DNA of 64,000 nucleotides, from assembly GCF_016907385.1 (NCBI RefSeq), contig NZ_JAFBBU010000001.1, positions 496,001 through 560,000 of the forward strand, written 5' to 3'. The notes under the pieces are model-generated. The model ran no database searches and was not told the origin of the DNA. It was given only the letters and a program-made list of their open reading frames with translations. The position numbers and the translations under genes are program-made. The stretch is from Subtercola frigoramans (GTDB lineage: Bacteria > Actinomycetota > Actinomycetes > Actinomycetales > Microbacteriaceae). Below are positions 33,774 through 40,893 of this stretch, piece after piece; the first letter of the stretch is position 1; each line of letters opens with the position of its first letter.

Positions 33774-34959
33774 CGTATTCGCCGTCGACTCGGACTACTA
33801 CCGGGTGACGGACTACCTCAGCGACGAAGACCGAGCGCTCGCGGCGAAGGTGCGTGCGTTCGTCGACGCTGAGGTGACGCCCGTCATCAACGAGTACTGG
33901 GAGAAGGCGGACTTTCCGTATCACCTGCTGCCGAAGGTCGCGGAACTCGGAATCGTCGGCACGGCGATCAAAGGCTACGGAGCACCCGGGCTCACCCGTT
34001 TGCAGACGGGGCTCGTCGCCATGGAACTCTCTCGAGGAGATGGCAGCTTCAATACGATCAATGCCGTGCAGTCGGGCCTGGTCATGGGCACGATCAACCT
34101 TCTCGGCAGCGAAGAGCAGAAGACCCGGTGGCTGCCGGAGCTGGCGGCCCTTCGCAAACTCGGAGCCTTCGCGCTGACGGAGGCCGCTCACGGATCCGAT
34201 TCTGTCGGCCTCGAATCGACAGCAGAGCTTGTCGGAGACGAGTACGTGATCAGTGGCGAGAAGCGGTGGATCGGCCTCGGACACGTCGCCGATGTGGTCA
34301 TCATCTGGGCGCGCGATGTCGCAGACAACAAGGTCAAAGCCTTCATCATGGAGAAGAACGCCGACGGCACGTATCCGGACGGGTACCACGCCGAGGCGAT
34401 CACCGGCAAGATGGCCAAACGGGCCATTCAGCAGGCGGCGATCACCATGACCGGCGTCAGGGTGCCGGCAGGGAACAAGCTGGCGCTGTCGAAGTCGTTC
34501 CGGGATGTCTCGTCAGTCCTGAACATGACACGGACGACGGTCGCCTGGGAGGCGCTCGGGCACGCGCAGGCCTCGTACGAGATCGCGGTGCGCTTTGCAA
34601 ACGAGCGGGTCCAGTTCGGCAAGTCCATCTCGAACTACCAGCTCGTGCAGTACAAGCTGGCCAACATGCTCGCCGACCTCACGGCCATGCAGCTGATCTG
34701 TTTCCGCACGGGTGCGCTCCAGAACGAGGGCCGCCTGACGAATGAACAGGCCTCGCTCGCGAAGCTGTTCACAGGTCAGAAGTCGCGCGCCCTGTGCCGC
34801 GAGGCACGCGACATGCTCGGCGGAAACGGAATCCTGCTCGAGAACCATGTGGCGCGCCACCTCCTCGACATGGAGGTCGTGCACACCTACGAGGGCACCG
34901 ACTCCATGCAGGCACTCATCGTCGGCCGGGACATCACCGGCGTCGCAGCGTTCAACTAG
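33754..34959 (+). CDS. Acyl-CoA dehydrogenase, glutaryl-CoA dehydrogenase-like but with altered carboxylate pocket
   Basis: A 401-residue FAD acyl-CoA dehydrogenase. Catalytic base E380 lies in 'VVHTYEGTDSMQALIVGRDITG', and 'ARDMLGGNGILLENHVARHLLDMEVV' and 'KGYGAPGLTRLQTGLVAMEL' follow glutaryl-CoA dehydrogenase closely. However, the residues that hold the gamma-carboxylate of glutaryl-CoA in the human enzyme (Glu87 and Arg94 in 'ELERVDSGYRSAMSVQS') align with Ser and Asn here ('ELSRGDGSFNTINAVQS'). It therefore probably acts on a non-dicarboxylic acyl-CoA. GTG 33754 has GAAGAGGA 5 bp upstream and lies inside the end of the CoA transferase gene. Confidence 0.85.
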   Translation: MTDQLNDVFAVDSDYYRVTDYLSDEDRALAAKVRAFVDAEVTPVINEYWEKADFPYHLLPKVAELGIVGTAIKGYGAPGLTRLQTGLVAMELSRGDGSFNTINAVQSGLVMGTINLLGSEEQKTRWLPELAALRKLGAFALTEAAHGSDSVGLESTAELVGDEYVISGEKRWIGLGHVADVVIIWARDVADNKVKAFIMEKNADGTYPDGYHAEAITGKMAKRAIQQAAITMTGVRVPAGNKLALSKSFRDVSSVLNMTRTTVAWEALGHAQASYEIAVRFANERVQFGKSISNYQLVQYKLANMLADLTAMQLICFRTGALQNEGRLTNEQASLAKLFTGQKSRALCREARDMLGGNGILLENHVARHLLDMEVVHTYEGTDSMQALIVGRDITGVAAFN

Positions 34960-34971
34960 TAAGGACCGATC

Positions 34972-35505
34972 ATGATCAAAGAGAACTACGACCCTCTCAC
35001 CGAAGCCGTGTTGAGTGCCGATGAATTCAAGAATGCCTTCAGGGATCATCCTGCCGGCGTCGCCGTCATCACGGCCGATGCAGGGGATGGGCCTGTGGCA
35101 CTCACCGCGACGTCCGTCGCCTCGGTGAGCGCTGAACCGCCGCTCATCATGTTCTCGGTCTCGGCGATCTCCTCGAGTACGCCGACGATCCGCCGGGCAC
35201 GCACCGTCGTCGTTCACCTCCTGAGCGCAGAGCAGCTGCACATCGCCAAGCTCGGCGCGACGAGTGGAGTCGACCGATTCGCGGACCGCACCCTCTGGGA
35301 CGTGCTGCCGACGGGCGAGACCTACTTCCCTCAGGCTCGCACCTGGATCAGGGCGCGTGTTCTGAACCAGATGCAGGCCGGTGGCTCGTCGATCGTTCTC
35401 GTCGAGGCGCTCGAGGCCAAGCCGCAGGAGCCCGCTGAGACCGATCCGCTGGTCTACCACAATCGCGCCTGGCACCGCCTGGGCGACCACAGCCGGATCG
35501 AGTGA
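34972..35505 (+). CDS. Flavin reductase-like protein (probable partner of monooxygenase 2)
   Basis: A 177-residue split-barrel flavin reductase: 'FKNAFRDHPAGVAVITADAGDGPVALTATSVASVSAEPPLIMFSVSAISSS' is the flavin-binding core, and 'SIVLVEALEAKPQEPAETDPLVYHNRAWHRLGD' the C-terminal strand with the conserved histidine. It is embedded in the beta-oxidation operon, 12 bp after the acyl-CoA dehydrogenase and 1 bp before the thiolase. None of those enzymes needs free reduced flavin, so it most likely feeds a luciferase-type monooxygenase, presumably the one at 28199. Confidence 0.85.
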   Translation: MIKENYDPLTEAVLSADEFKNAFRDHPAGVAVITADAGDGPVALTATSVASVSAEPPLIMFSVSAISSSTPTIRRARTVVVHLLSAEQLHIAKLGATSGVDRFADRTLWDVLPTGETYFPQARTWIRARVLNQMQAGGSSIVLVEALEAKPQEPAETDPLVYHNRAWHRLGDHSRIE

Positions 35506-35506
35506 C

Positions 35507-36679
35507 ATGACCGGCAGTTTCGTCTACGACGCAGTACGCACACCGTTCGGCCGTTTCGGCAAATCCCTGTCGGGGCAGAGGCCGGATGACCTTCTCGCGG
35601 TCACCATCAAGGAGATCCTCGCCAGGAACCCCGGAGTCGACCCCGCGACGATCGACGACGTCATTGCGGGGGCGGCCAACCAGGCCGGCGAAGACAACCG
35701 CGACGTGGCACGCATGTCCGCACTGCTGGCGGGGCTGCCGACGTCGGTCCCCGGTGTGACCGTGAACCGCCTGTGCGGCTCGAGCCTGCAAGCGATCATG
35801 GATGCGAGCAGGCTCGTGGAGACAGGCGACTCTTCGCTCGTGCTGGCGGGCGGGGTGGAATCCATGAGCCGGGCGCCCTGGGTCGTCTCCAAACCGACCA
35901 AAGCCTTCCCCGCGACGAATGAAATCATGCATTCGACGACGATCGGCTGGAGGCTGGTCAATCCACGGATGCCGAAAGAGTGGACCATCTCGCTCGGTGC
36001 TTCGAACGAGATCCTCGCCGAGCGCTACGGGATCACCCGCGAGGAGCAGGACGCCTTTGCGGCCAGCAGCCATGTCAAGGCGGCTGCTGCCTGGGATGCG
36101 GGAATCTACGAGAACGAGATCGTCTCCGTTCCGGGGGTCGACTTGACCCGCGACGAGGGAATCCGTGCCGACTCGACGGTTGCTTCACTCTCGGGCCTGA
36201 AGCCGGCCTTCGCAGAGAATGGCACGATCACCGCCGGAAACTCGTCACCCCTCAACGACGGTGCTTCGATGCTCATCATCGGCGCGGAGAATGCGCCGAT
36301 CGATGCCGAACCTCTCGCGAGGATCATCGGCAGGGGCGTGGCCGCCGTCGACCCCGATGTCTTCGGCATCGGGCCGGTCGAGGCGGTCAACCGAGCGCTT
36401 CGCTCCGCGGGTAAGACGTGGGCCAACGTTGACTTCGTCGAACTCAACGAGGCATTCGCTGCCCAGAGCCTTGCCTGCCTCCGTCTCTGGCCCGAGCTCG
36501 ACCCGGGCCGGGTGAACATCCACGGGGGCGCGATCGCGATCGGGCATCCCCTCGGTGCCTCCGGTGGCCGGATCGTCGGCCATGCCGCACACGAGCTCAA
36601 GCGCCGCGGCGGCGGTGTCGCGGTCGCGGCCATCTGCATCGGCGTCGGCCAGGGACTCGCCGTCGTACTGGAACGCTGA
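35507..36679 (+). CDS. Acetyl-CoA C-acyltransferase (thiolase)
   Basis: A 390-residue biosynthetic/degradative-type thiolase. Acyl-carrying C90 ('VNRLCGSSLQAIM'), histidine in 'NIHGGAIAIGHPLGASGGRIV', and the second cysteine in 'AICIGVGQGLAVVLE'. 'VELNEAFAAQSLACL' is also typical. Full length. Starts right after the flavin reductase stop. Closes the pathway by cleaving a 3-ketoacyl-CoA with CoA to acetyl-CoA plus a shortened acyl-CoA; the sequence resembles PcaF/3-oxoadipyl-CoA and acetyl-CoA acetyltransferases and cannot tell these apart. Confidence 0.92.
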   Translation: MTGSFVYDAVRTPFGRFGKSLSGQRPDDLLAVTIKEILARNPGVDPATIDDVIAGAANQAGEDNRDVARMSALLAGLPTSVPGVTVNRLCGSSLQAIMDASRLVETGDSSLVLAGGVESMSRAPWVVSKPTKAFPATNEIMHSTTIGWRLVNPRMPKEWTISLGASNEILAERYGITREEQDAFAASSHVKAAAAWDAGIYENEIVSVPGVDLTRDEGIRADSTVASLSGLKPAFAENGTITAGNSSPLNDGASMLIIGAENAPIDAEPLARIIGRGVAAVDPDVFGIGPVEAVNRALRSAGKTWANVDFVELNEAFAAQSLACLRLWPELDPGRVNIHGGAIAIGHPLGASGGRIVGHAAHELKRRGGGVAVAAICIGVGQGLAVVLER

Positions 36680-36743
36680 CCGCGAATCGTCCAGCTCACC
36701 CCCGGCTGCCGATGACGCGCCATCACTAGAGAGAATCTGCACA

Positions 36744-37913
36744 ATGACCCACGCTTCGGCACTCTTCAGCCCACTCGCCCTCCGAGGGGTGACTCTTCGC
36801 AATCGCATCGTCGTGAGCCCGATGTGGCAATACAAGGGCGTCGACGGTTTCTCGACGGACTGGCACCTGATGCACCTCGGGCGATTCGCCGCCGGCGGGG
36901 CCGGGCTCGTGATCCAGGAGGGCACCAGCCCGATCCAGTACAACAACGGTACGGCGGGCGACCTGGGCCTGTGGGACGACGCATTCATCGAGCCGCTCAG
37001 CCGGATCACCCAGTTCATCAGCAGCCAGGGTTCGGTTCCGGGCATCCAGTTGCTTCAGACCGGACGCAAGGCTCGGGGAAAGTACCCGTGGCACGGCCGG
37101 GGGCCGCTGGAACTCGAGGGCGACGACGACTGGCAGGGCTGGGAGGTCGTCGGAGCGACGGACACGCCGCACGCGCCGGGGTACCCGGTGCCACGGATGC
37201 TCAGCATTCCAGACATCGCCGACACCGTTGCGGGCTGGGCGAAGGCCGCTACGCGCGCTGACGCCGCGGGTTACGAAGTCCTCGAACTCCAGGGTGGGCA
37301 CGGCTACCTCATTCACGAATTCCTGTCGGCGGTGACGAACACCCGCACCGATGGCTACGGGGGCTCGTTCCAGAACCGGATCCGGTTCCTGGTTGAGATC
37401 GTCGAAGCGATCCGGAGGGTGTGGCCCGATCGCAAGGCGCTCTTCGTGAGACTGTCGGTGATCGACGGGGAGGGGTGGAACCTCGAGGATTCGGTGAACC
37501 TCGCTCTCACCCTCAAGGCGATCGGCGTCGATCTGATCGATTGCTCGTCGGGTGGCATGGGGGCGACAGCGGCTTCCCCACTCGAGCCGGGTGCTGGCAT
37601 CAAGCTCGAGCCGGGATACCAGGTTCCACTCGCGCGAGCCGTGCGCCAGCGTGCGGAGATTCCTACGATGGCAGTCGGCCTGATCGTCAACGCCCAGCAG
37701 GCAGACAATGTGATCACCTCTGGGGGCGCCGACCTCGTGGCGATGGGAAGGGAACTCCTCCTCAGCCCGAACTGGCCACTGATCGCAGAGAAGGAGCTCG
37801 AGCAGCAGGCAGGCTTCTCCAGTGCGCCCGAGTCGACGGCGTACTACCTGGCGGGACGCGAGAAGTCGATGAGCGCACTGTCAGAGCCGATCGCGACGCG
37901 CGCACTGCTCTAG
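36744..37913 (+). CDS. NADH:flavin oxidoreductase, Old Yellow Enzyme family (YqjM-like)
   Basis: A 389-residue FMN TIM-barrel ene-reductase: 'LFSPLALRGVTLRNRIVVSPMWQYKGVDGFSTDWHLMHLGRFAAGGAGLVIQEGT', the substrate-anion pair in 'ELQGGHGYLIHEFLSAVTNTRTDGYGGSFQNR', and the FMN-phosphate segment 'TMAVGLIVNAQQADNVITSGGADLVAMGRELL'. YqjM-type length with no C-terminal Fe-S/FAD extension. Reduces activated C=C bonds of enones or enoates. Separated by 64 bp from the thiolase, with no strong hairpin in between, so probably the last gene of the operon. Suggests an unsaturated ketone or acid among the intermediates. Confidence 0.88.
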   Translation: MTHASALFSPLALRGVTLRNRIVVSPMWQYKGVDGFSTDWHLMHLGRFAAGGAGLVIQEGTSPIQYNNGTAGDLGLWDDAFIEPLSRITQFISSQGSVPGIQLLQTGRKARGKYPWHGRGPLELEGDDDWQGWEVVGATDTPHAPGYPVPRMLSIPDIADTVAGWAKAATRADAAGYEVLELQGGHGYLIHEFLSAVTNTRTDGYGGSFQNRIRFLVEIVEAIRRVWPDRKALFVRLSVIDGEGWNLEDSVNLALTLKAIGVDLIDCSSGGMGATAASPLEPGAGIKLEPGYQVPLARAVRQRAEIPTMAVGLIVNAQQADNVITSGGADLVAMGRELLLSPNWPLIAEKELEQQAGFSSAPESTAYYLAGREKSMSALSEPIATRALL

Positions 37914-37970
37914 CTCCGCGCCGTGTGCGATTGGTTCCGGTACGTGTTTCGCCCAGGCTCTCCTGTGGTT

Positions 37971-38001
37971 TTGCCGGCAGATGTGCTACAGGTGCTACAC
38001 T
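37971..38001 (+). promoter_or_regulatory. Promoter of the toxin-antitoxin pair (short or no leader)
   Basis: A TTGCCG -35 candidate at 37971-37976 and a TACACT -10 at 37996-38001, only 7 nt before the antitoxin ATG, so the mRNA is probably leaderless. The direct repeat TGCTACA (37984-37990 and 37994-38000) covers the -10 and could be the autorepression operator. Confidence 0.5.
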
Positions 38002-38007
38002 TGCGTC

Positions 38008-38259
38008 ATGAAGACGATAGCTCACCGCGAACTGCGCAATGACAGTGCTGTGGTACTGCGCGCAGTGCAGGCCGGCGAGACCTTCGAGATCACGAACAAT
38101 GGCGAAGTCGTTGCCATTCTGAGTGCGCCGAATTCTGAAGCGCTTCGTGGGGTTGCGCACAGGAGCCCCTTGAGTCATGGACTCTTCGCAGACCTGCCGC
38201 GAGCAGCTACAGAACAGACAGTTCGGCAGCTGCTCGACGAACTCCGCGACGACCGATGA
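38008..38259 (+). CDS. Phd/YefM-type antitoxin
   Basis: An 83-residue antitoxin: the N-terminal half 'MKTIAHRELRNDSAVVLRAVQAGETFEITNNGEVVAIL' is the Phd/YefM DNA-binding and dimerisation fold, and the charged C-terminal tail ('TVRQLLDELRDDR') is the usual toxin-wrapping segment. The gene has no ribosome binding site in front, in line with a leaderless transcript. Overlaps the toxin gene by 4 bp (ATGA). Such antitoxins repress their own promoter together with the toxin. Confidence 0.88.
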   Translation: MKTIAHRELRNDSAVVLRAVQAGETFEITNNGEVVAILSAPNSEALRGVAHRSPLSHGLFADLPRAATEQTVRQLLDELRDDR

Positions 38260-38663
38260 TTGTCTATCTCGATACCTCGGCGGTCGGAAAGTTGCTGATC
38301 GATGAAGCGGAATCGCTGGCCCTTGCGCAGCACCTAGACGAACTTGCAGCCGTCCCGGGAACTGTCATTGCGTCAGGGTTCATTCTGGAGACGGAATTGC
38401 GCAGGCTCGCAAACAGGGTGTCGATCGCTCAGGCCGCGGTGACAGAACTACTGTCGCGATTCACGCTCATCGATATGGGGCGAAGCATCTACCGCGAAGC
38501 CGGGCTGATTCCCGAACCCAGTCTCCGAAGTCTTGATGCGTTGCACATCGCTGCGGCGCAACACATCGCCGCCGACGTCTTCATCACGTACGACCATCGT
38601 CAGCGATTCGCCGCCCAGATTCTCGGGCTCACGATCGAGCAGCCGGGAGTGACAGTGAACTGA
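38256..38663 (+). CDS. vapC: PIN-domain ribonuclease toxin (VapC type)
   Basis: A 135-residue PIN-domain protein. The acidic metal site is D6 ('VYLDTSAV'), E45/E47 ('LETEL'), D94 ('SLDALHIAA') and D113 ('TYDHRQ'), all present, so the nuclease should be active. VapC toxins cleave tRNA or rRNA when the antitoxin is degraded. Length is normal. Paired with the Phd-type antitoxin upstream. The pair sits between the catabolic block and housekeeping-type genes with no mobile element visible. Confidence 0.9.
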   Translation: MIVYLDTSAVGKLLIDEAESLALAQHLDELAAVPGTVIASGFILETELRRLANRVSIAQAAVTELLSRFTLIDMGRSIYREAGLIPEPSLRSLDALHIAAAQHIAADVFITYDHRQRFAAQILGLTIEQPGVTVN

Positions 38664-38735
38664 GTGGCGAGCGAACGGCAGGGCGGCTGGGGCAATACCA
38701 TGTGGTCAATCGCCAATGCTGCCCGGGAGACCCGA

Positions 38736-39920
38736 ATGACCGACAACACCAGTGACGCAGGCCTTGAGGCCGCGCCCAAAGCCGACAGCGCTGCTGCGAC
38801 GGGCTCGAATCACGTTGAGCCTCTCGAGGGGCTGCGCGTAGTCGACACCGGATCGATCATCGACGACCCTGGGATGATCGGCTCCCCGCATCGGGGTTTC
38901 GGTTGGGGCTACGTGGTCACTCTCGGTGTGCTCGGGGCGCTCGCCACGGGGCTGGCGATCTACAACCTCCGCACCATCGTCTTCTCGGTGTTCCTCGCAC
39001 TGTTCGTGACCGTAGGGCTCGACCCCCTCGTGCGCTGGTTCGAACGTCGACGATTCACCAGGGCGTGGGCGCTGGTGACGGTCATCCTCCTCATCATCGC
39101 CCTGCTGGTGACGGTGGTCTGGGTGATCCTGCCGCTGATCATCCAACAGGTCAGCCAGCTCGCCGTATCGATCCCGGCGGAGATCACCCGGTTGCGCGAC
39201 GAAGGGTGGTTCGACCAGACCAACGAGGCCAGCAACGGAGTGGTGGGCGCGATCCTCAGCTGGATCGCCAAGGAGGCCAGTGACCCACAGGTGTGGGTGA
39301 CAGTCGGCAACGGGCTCGTCGGGCTGGGGCTCGACATCGCCAACGCCATCACGTCTGGGTTCTTCATCGCCATTCTGACGATCTACTTCGTGGCGACCTA
39401 CGACGCGACCAAAGAGGCGGGGTTCAAGCTGGTCGCAGCGTCGAAGCGGGCGTCGTTCGAGAAGTACACCAACCAGATCCTGCGCAATGTGGGCAAGTAC
39501 CTGAGTGGCATGGTGATCCTCGCCTTCTGCAATGCGGTCTACAGTGTGGTGCTGCTCTCCATCGTGGGTGTGCCCGGGGCGTTCATCATCGGTATCGCAG
39601 CCTTCTTCATCACGCTCATCCCGCTGATCGGCACGGTACTGACCACCTGCGCGATGACGGTCATCGCGTTCATCCACTCGCCCGTCTCCGCACTGATCGT
39701 GCTCATCTTCATGCTGATCTACATGCAAGTCGAGGCATATGTTCTGACCCCGAAGGTGATGAGCAAGGCCGTGTCGGTTCCCGGTTCTGTTGTGCTGATC
39801 TCTGCACTGGCCGGCGGAACCCTCTTCGGCCTCGCCGGAGCGCTCGTAGCCATCCCGATCTCGGCCGGTGCGATTCTCATCATCAGGGAGGTTGTGATGC
39901 CGCGGAGGGAACGTGCGTGA
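38736..39920 (+). CDS. AI-2E family transporter (TqsA/PerM-like permease)
   Basis: A 394-residue membrane protein with about eight helices: 'GYVVTLGVLGALATGLAIYNLRTIVFSVFLALFVTVGLDPLVRWFERRRFTRAWALVTVILLIIALLVTVVWVILPLIIQQVSQL' is the family's N-terminal signature, and the C-terminal 'IPLIGTVLTTCAMTVIAFIHSPVSALIVLIFMLIYMQVEAYVLTPKVMSKAVSVPGSVVLISALAGGTLFGLAGALVAIPISAG' the most conserved half. Members export AI-2, auxin-like compounds or act as Na+/H+ antiporters; function here is open. I place the start at ATG 38736 (GGGAGA upstream), although GTG 38664 directly after the toxin stop is possible. Confidence 0.85.
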   Translation: MTDNTSDAGLEAAPKADSAAATGSNHVEPLEGLRVVDTGSIIDDPGMIGSPHRGFGWGYVVTLGVLGALATGLAIYNLRTIVFSVFLALFVTVGLDPLVRWFERRRFTRAWALVTVILLIIALLVTVVWVILPLIIQQVSQLAVSIPAEITRLRDEGWFDQTNEASNGVVGAILSWIAKEASDPQVWVTVGNGLVGLGLDIANAITSGFFIAILTIYFVATYDATKEAGFKLVAASKRASFEKYTNQILRNVGKYLSGMVILAFCNAVYSVVLLSIVGVPGAFIIGIAAFFITLIPLIGTVLTTCAMTVIAFIHSPVSALIVLIFMLIYMQVEAYVLTPKVMSKAVSVPGSVVLISALAGGTLFGLAGALVAIPISAGAILIIREVVMPRRERA

Positions 39921-40011
39921 GCGGCTCGTGACAGTCGGCGTCGGGTTGGTGGCCGCAGCCAGTCCGACGAGGGATGCCATAGGTCAGCGCTGAAGCGGTG
40001 GCGCGCTGCGC

Positions 40012-40512
40012 CTACGGATGCGCGCGAATGGCCTCAACCGCGCGGGCGACGAGGGTGTCTGGAGCGGCGTCGATCGAGAGATCGATGCCCCGTTCATCCG
40101 GTTGCAGGGGCTCGAACGCGGCCAGTTGCGAGTCGAGCAACGCCGGCGGCATGAAGTGGCCGGCACGACCGGCGAGTCGTTCGGCCAGGAGTTCGCGTGA
40201 ACCAGTGAGCGTCACGAAGAAGGTGCCAGGTGCGGATGCCCGGATCTGGTCGCGGTAACGCCGGCGAAGCGAGGAGCACGCCATGACGAGGCCGTCGTTC
40301 TCGGCAGAGCGCATGGCCTGGCCGATGCTGTCGAGCCAGGGCCCGCGATCTTCGTCGGTGAGGGGTGTGCCGCCCGCCATCTTGGCGACGTTGGCCGCGG
40401 AGTGCAGCGAATCGGCATCGACGAACGGCACACCGAGCTCGAGGGCGAGTGCCTCGCCGACCGTCGACTTGCCCGAGCCGCTGACCCCGGCGACGATGAC
40501 GAGGTCTGCCAC
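40012..40512 (-). CDS. gntK: Gluconokinase
   Basis: A 166-residue P-loop kinase of the gluconokinase/shikimate-kinase type. Walker A 'GVSGSGKST' (residues 9-17), substrate region 'VPFVDADSLHSAANVAKMAGGTPLTDEDRGPWLDSIG', and 'ACSSLRRRYRDQIR', all strongly typical of GntK (D-gluconate + ATP to 6-phosphogluconate). The GTG start directly follows the TAG stop of the upstream monooxygenase, so they are translationally linked. No gluconate permease is nearby. Confidence 0.9.
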   Translation of the reverse strand: MADLVIVAGVSGSGKSTVGEALALELGVPFVDADSLHSAANVAKMAGGTPLTDEDRGPWLDSIGQAMRSAENDGLVMACSSLRRRYRDQIRASAPGTFFVTLTGSRELLAERLAGRAGHFMPPALLDSQLAAFEPLQPDERGIDLSIDAAPDTLVARAVEAIRAHP

Positions 40513-40830
40513 CTAGAGTTGGCCCTGTACCTCTGTGCCCGCAGGAATCGGCACGAGGCGGGTGACGACAACGGCTTCGGCCAGCAGCCCCGCGAGAGAG
40601 GAGTTCAGGCGCGCAACGGGCTCACCGGCACCGTGTCGATCAAGCTCATCGACCGAGCTCCATTTCTCGAGCATGACGATCGTGCCGTCCGGGGCGTCGT
40701 GGATGGCGTACAGCTCGCAGCCCGGCTCTTCGTGTACCTCGGCGATCGCGAGGGAAAGTGCTTCGATGAGTGCGTCGCGCGCACCCGTAGCTGGCGTGAA
40801 GATGGCGGTGACGACAATGGGATCTGACAT
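40513..40830 (-). CDS. Antibiotic-biosynthesis-monooxygenase (ABM/YgiN-like) domain protein
   Basis: A 105-residue single ABM-domain protein, a ferredoxin-like fold that forms dimers. 'IVVTAIFTPATGARDALIEALSLAIAEVHEEPGCELYAIHDAPDGTIVMLEKWSSVDELDRHGAGEPVARLN' is the full motif. Members include quinol monooxygenase YgiN and heme-degrading enzymes, but many are of unknown function. Co-transcribed with gntK (stop and start touch). No cofactor motif is visible. Confidence 0.85.
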   Translation of the reverse strand: MSDPIVVTAIFTPATGARDALIEALSLAIAEVHEEPGCELYAIHDAPDGTIVMLEKWSSVDELDRHGAGEPVARLNSSLAGLLAEAVVVTRLVPIPAGTEVQGQL

Positions 40831-40893
40831 GGGGAGATTCTCCCATGGATGATCGGCCCACGCTGAGATCTCCCGGCGTGGGCCGAAGCCCGG

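Noticed and set aside
33754..36679. Reading the block as a plain glutarate degradation pathway
   Set aside because: The gene set would fit, but the acyl-CoA dehydrogenase lacks the Glu/Arg pair that binds the glutaryl gamma-carboxylate.
36731..36743. Further regulon operator at the Old Yellow Enzyme gene (ATCTGCACA just before the ATG)
   Set aside because: Only the right half matches; the expected TGTTCA half is absent, and the position would overlap the ribosome binding region.
38000..38663. Toxin-antitoxin pair as evidence of a genomic island
   Set aside because: No integrase, tRNA, att-like repeat or composition change is visible on either side.
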